Source: an uncultured Comamonadaceae bacterium (GTDB taxonomy: Bacteria > Pseudomonadota > Gammaproteobacteria > Burkholderiales > Burkholderiaceae). Taken from it: a DNA stretch of 8,791 nt. The position numbers were made by a program, and so were the translations under genes. The DNA lies in contig CAMLQP010000108.1 of the NCBI GenBank assembly GCA_946482115.1, positions 1 to 8,791 of the forward strand, written 5' to 3'. Position 1 is the stretch's first letter; every line of letters begins with the position of its first letter. Shown one piece after another: positions 6,497 to 8,791 of this stretch. The notes beneath the pieces are model-generated. The model did no database searches and was not told the origin of the DNA. It worked only from the letters and a program-made list of their open reading frames with translations.

Positions 6497-7066
6497 ATGA
6501 CGTTTAGTCTCAAGATGTGGTTGCTGCCGCTGGCGGTCGCCACAGTCGGCCTGCAGGCGCAGGCCCAGACCCAGGCCCCGCAACCGGATGCCCGCTCGTT
6601 TGTCGAGCTGGGCTTGATGTCGCTGTCGGTCAGCGGCAACGATGGCGCGATGCGCCTGAAGGCCCGTCCCGGCGTGCTGACGGTGGCCGCCGGTTACCGC
6701 GTGCACCCCAACGTCACCCTGGAAGGCGTGGCGGGGGTTGGCATCCAGGACTCCACGTTCAAGTTGAACGGGGTGGACACCGGGGTCAAGCTCACGGCGG
6801 GACATGTGGGCGCGTTCGTGCGCCCCACCTGGCGAGCCAGTGACAAGGTCGAGCTGTTTGGGCGCCTGGGCTATGTCGTGACGCGGGTCAAAGCCAGTGG
6901 CGCGGGAATGAGCAACACCGAATCGGAAGGTTCTTTCGCCGTGGGGCTGGGGCTGAACGTCCAGGTATCGACGCGTTCGTACCTGCAGGCCACCTGGACC
7001 CAGACCCACAACAAGGACGACATACGGATGTCGGGCTTCGGCCTGGCCTACGGCTGGCAGTTCTGA
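6497..7066 (+). CDS. Outer-membrane beta-barrel protein (OmpX/OmpA-barrel-like, porin family)
   Basis: A 189-residue exported protein. Residues 1-23 form a Sec signal peptide: K6, a hydrophobic stretch WLLPLAVATVGL, and an AQA cleavage site after A23. The mature part of about 166 residues shows alternating hydrophobic/polar strands separated by turns, for example VTLEGVAGVGIQDSTF, VELFGRLGYVVTRVKAS and SFAVGLGLNVQVS. It ends in GWQF, the terminal phenylalanine typical of proteins inserted by the BAM complex. Size fits an eight-stranded barrel of the outer-membrane beta-barrel family (PF13505-like). The role is unknown; adhesion, small-molecule passage or envelope stability are all possible. 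ATG at 6497 follows AGGA (6487-6490) by 6 nt. It is preceded by a 191-nt region, so it is probably transcribed on its own, and it converges with the gene on the other strand. Confidence 0.88.
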   Translation: MTFSLKMWLLPLAVATVGLQAQAQTQAPQPDARSFVELGLMSLSVSGNDGAMRLKARPGVLTVAAGYRVHPNVTLEGVAGVGIQDSTFKLNGVDTGVKLTAGHVGAFVRPTWRASDKVELFGRLGYVVTRVKASGAGMSNTESEGSFAVGLGLNVQVSTRSYLQATWTQTHNKDDIRMSGFGLAYGWQF

Positions 7067-7067
7067 T

Positions 7068-7108
7068 CCCGGGCGAAGGGCGGTGCCGGCATTGCCCCCG
7101 CTACCGGG
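7068..7108 (+). terminator. Structured 3' end in the convergent junction (possible weak terminator)
   Basis: Just after the barrel gene's stop, + strand RNA could pair GGGCGGT (7078-7084) with ATTGCCC (7091-7097), including two G-U pairs, closing a 6-nt loop. CCCGG (7068-7072) could pair with CCGGG (7104-7108) outside it. The structure runs into the last codons of the opposite-strand gene. There is no T-run on either strand, so it would be non-canonical or Rho-assisted. Confidence 0.25.
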
Positions 7109-8102
7109 GCAGCTCCAGCACCAGCCGGAAACCCACCAGCGGGTAGCGCGTGCTGGCGGTGTTCCAGTTGCGGAACGAGCAGCGCGCATAAAAGGCCCAG
7201 GTGTGCCAGGAGCCGCCGCGGCGCACGCGCAGGTGCCCGTCGGCGGGTCCGGTCGGGTCCACCCGCGGCGCCGGCTCCGCATAGCTGGTTTCGCCGTAGC
7301 GGTCGGCGGTCCACTCCCACACGTTGCCGTGCATGTCGTGCAGGCCCCAGGCGTTGGGCGCGAAACGGCCGACCGGGGCGGTGAAGGCAAACCCGTCGTG
7401 GTAGGGCTGCGCCTGGCCGCTCCAGCGTGGCCACGACGGCGAGGCGTCGTCGTCGAAGACGTTGGCCACGCGGGCCAGCGAACGCGGGTCGTCCCCGCTG
7501 TGAAAGCGCGTGGACGTGCCGGCACGGCAGGCGTATTCCCATTCGGCTTCGGTCGGCAGGCGGTAATGCCCGCCTTCCTGGGCCGACAGCCAGCGCGCCA
7601 TGGCCTGGGCGTCGTTCCAGGTCACGTTGGTCACGGGGTGGTCGTCGTCCTGCGCGAAACCGGGATCACGCCATGAGTAGCGCGGCGAACGGCCGGCAAA
7701 GGCGTCCCCCCGGTGTGTGGGGTCGGTGGCACGCGCCACCTCGTAGCCGTAGCCGCCGGTGCCATCAGCCACCGACTCCGGCACATGGCCGGAGGCTTCG
7801 ACGAAGCGCCGGAACTGGCCTACCGTGACTTCATGCCGGCCCATCAGGAAGGCCCGCGTGATGCGCACGCGGTGCCGGGGTGCCTCGTCGGCGAGATCGG
7901 CGTAGCGGCGCTCGTCGTCGAACGGGAAGTCGCGTTTCAGCCTCTCGACGGGCTCGTCGCTGCCCATGAGGAATTCGCCCGCCGGTATCCGGACGAAAGC
8001 CATGCCCAGGTGGTTCGTGTGAGCGGGCGCTGCTGGGGGCGGGGCCACACAGCCTGCCAAGGCCAGCAGGCCGGCGGCAAGGGCGGTGCGTGTCGGCAAC
8101 AT
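7101..8102 (-). CDS. SUMF1/formylglycine-generating-enzyme-fold lipoprotein, probably not an active FGE
   Basis: A 333-residue protein. Residues 1-18 form a lipoprotein signal (MLPTRTALAAGLLALAGC) with lipobox LAGC, so Cys18 would be lipidated; Val at +2 favours the outer membrane. The rest is a full SUMF1 domain (PF03781). Its marks are FVRIPAGEFLMGSDE (36-50), GRHEVTVGQFRRF (88-100), HPVTNVTWNDAQAMARWL (155-172), YRLPTEAEWEYACRAGT (180-196), NAWGLHDMHGNVWEWTADR (250-268), RVRRGGSW (292-299) and VGFRLVLE (323-330). In true FGEs two copper-binding cysteines follow GGSY, but here GGSWHTWAFYARC has Thr and Ala at those places and only a later Cys308. Formylglycine formation is therefore unlikely; a binding or structural role fits better. 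The start at 8102 was chosen because it begins the lipoprotein signal. Upstream codons run through a terminator into the neighbouring gene. No clear ribosome binding site is present. Confidence 0.9.
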   Translation of the reverse strand: MLPTRTALAAGLLALAGCVAPPPAAPAHTNHLGMAFVRIPAGEFLMGSDEPVERLKRDFPFDDERRYADLADEAPRHRVRITRAFLMGRHEVTVGQFRRFVEASGHVPESVADGTGGYGYEVARATDPTHRGDAFAGRSPRYSWRDPGFAQDDDHPVTNVTWNDAQAMARWLSAQEGGHYRLPTEAEWEYACRAGTSTRFHSGDDPRSLARVANVFDDDASPSWPRWSGQAQPYHDGFAFTAPVGRFAPNAWGLHDMHGNVWEWTADRYGETSYAEPAPRVDPTGPADGHLRVRRGGSWHTWAFYARCSFRNWNTASTRYPLVGFRLVLELPR

Positions 8103-8123
8103 GGGCGCGGGTGCGTCGGCCAG

Positions 8124-8149
8124 AAAAAAGCCCCGCCGGGGCGGGGCTT
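8124..8149 (-). terminator. Intrinsic terminator of the amino acid ABC transporter gene
   Basis: On the minus strand, a GC-rich stem (AAGCCCCGC / GCGGGGCTT, 9 bp, loop CCCG) at 8128-8149 runs into six T (8124-8129). This is a classic Rho-independent terminator, 11 nt after the ABC gene's stop. There is no T-run on the other strand, so it acts in one direction. The T-run ends only 21 nt before the start codon of the next minus-strand gene. Confidence 0.9.
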
Positions 8150-8160
8150 GCAGGCTCTGG

Positions 8161-8791
<631 letters not shown>

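Noticed and set aside
7074..7676. Plus-strand open frames opposite the SUMF lipoprotein
   Set aside because: They lack motifs and are mirror frames of a complete PF03781 domain on the other strand.

Overview
The window looks like chromosomal DNA of a high-GC betaproteobacterium. Protein sequences and gene style suggest Burkholderiales, probably Comamonadaceae (Hydrogenophaga, Acidovorax or Variovorax type). This is inferred from GC-rich codon use and recognisable family versions; no database was searched. Coding density is very high. I see no insertion sequence, prophage, CRISPR array, tRNA or rRNA.

Layout. (1) Positions 1-1953, + strand: the end of an acetyl-CoA acetyltransferase-type thiolase, then an FMN-binding PNPOx-like protein, then a complete acyl-CoA dehydrogenase. 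They are packed with a 14-nt gap followed by an overlap or near-overlap, so they are probably one fatty-acid or acyl-CoA catabolism operon. (2) Positions 1950-6305, + strand: a candidate promoter overlapping the dehydrogenase stop codon, then trkA and trkH (potassium uptake), a single-domain rhodanese, a YchJ-family SEC-C protein and a HAD phosphatase. The gaps are 7 nt and 2 nt, followed by two 4-nt stop/start overlaps, so this looks like a five-gene operon with translational coupling. (3) Positions 6306-6496: the only sizeable non-coding stretch on the left and centre, with several inverted and direct repeats around a -10-like hexamer. It leads into a secreted outer-membrane beta-barrel protein (6497-7066). 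(4) Positions 7101-8102, - strand: a lipoprotein of the formylglycine-generating-enzyme (SUMF1) fold that lacks the catalytic cysteine pair. (5) Positions 8124-8149: a strong intrinsic terminator for the gene to its right, the ATP-binding subunit of a polar amino acid (glutamate/aspartate-type) ABC importer. That gene is cut by the window edge inside Walker A.

How the genes fit together. TrkA is the cytoplasmic NAD-binding regulator and TrkH the membrane channel of one K+ uptake system. The thiolase and acyl-CoA dehydrogenase are steps of beta-oxidation-type pathways. The other proteins are family-level assignments without a known joint function. I do not see a clearly new biological system. 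The most noteworthy signals are the near-leaderless promoter of trkA, the conserved-looking tail of small genes fused to trkAH, the dyad centred on the -10 box before the barrel gene, the catalytically altered SUMF lipoprotein, and the terminator squeezed immediately before that lipoprotein's start codon.
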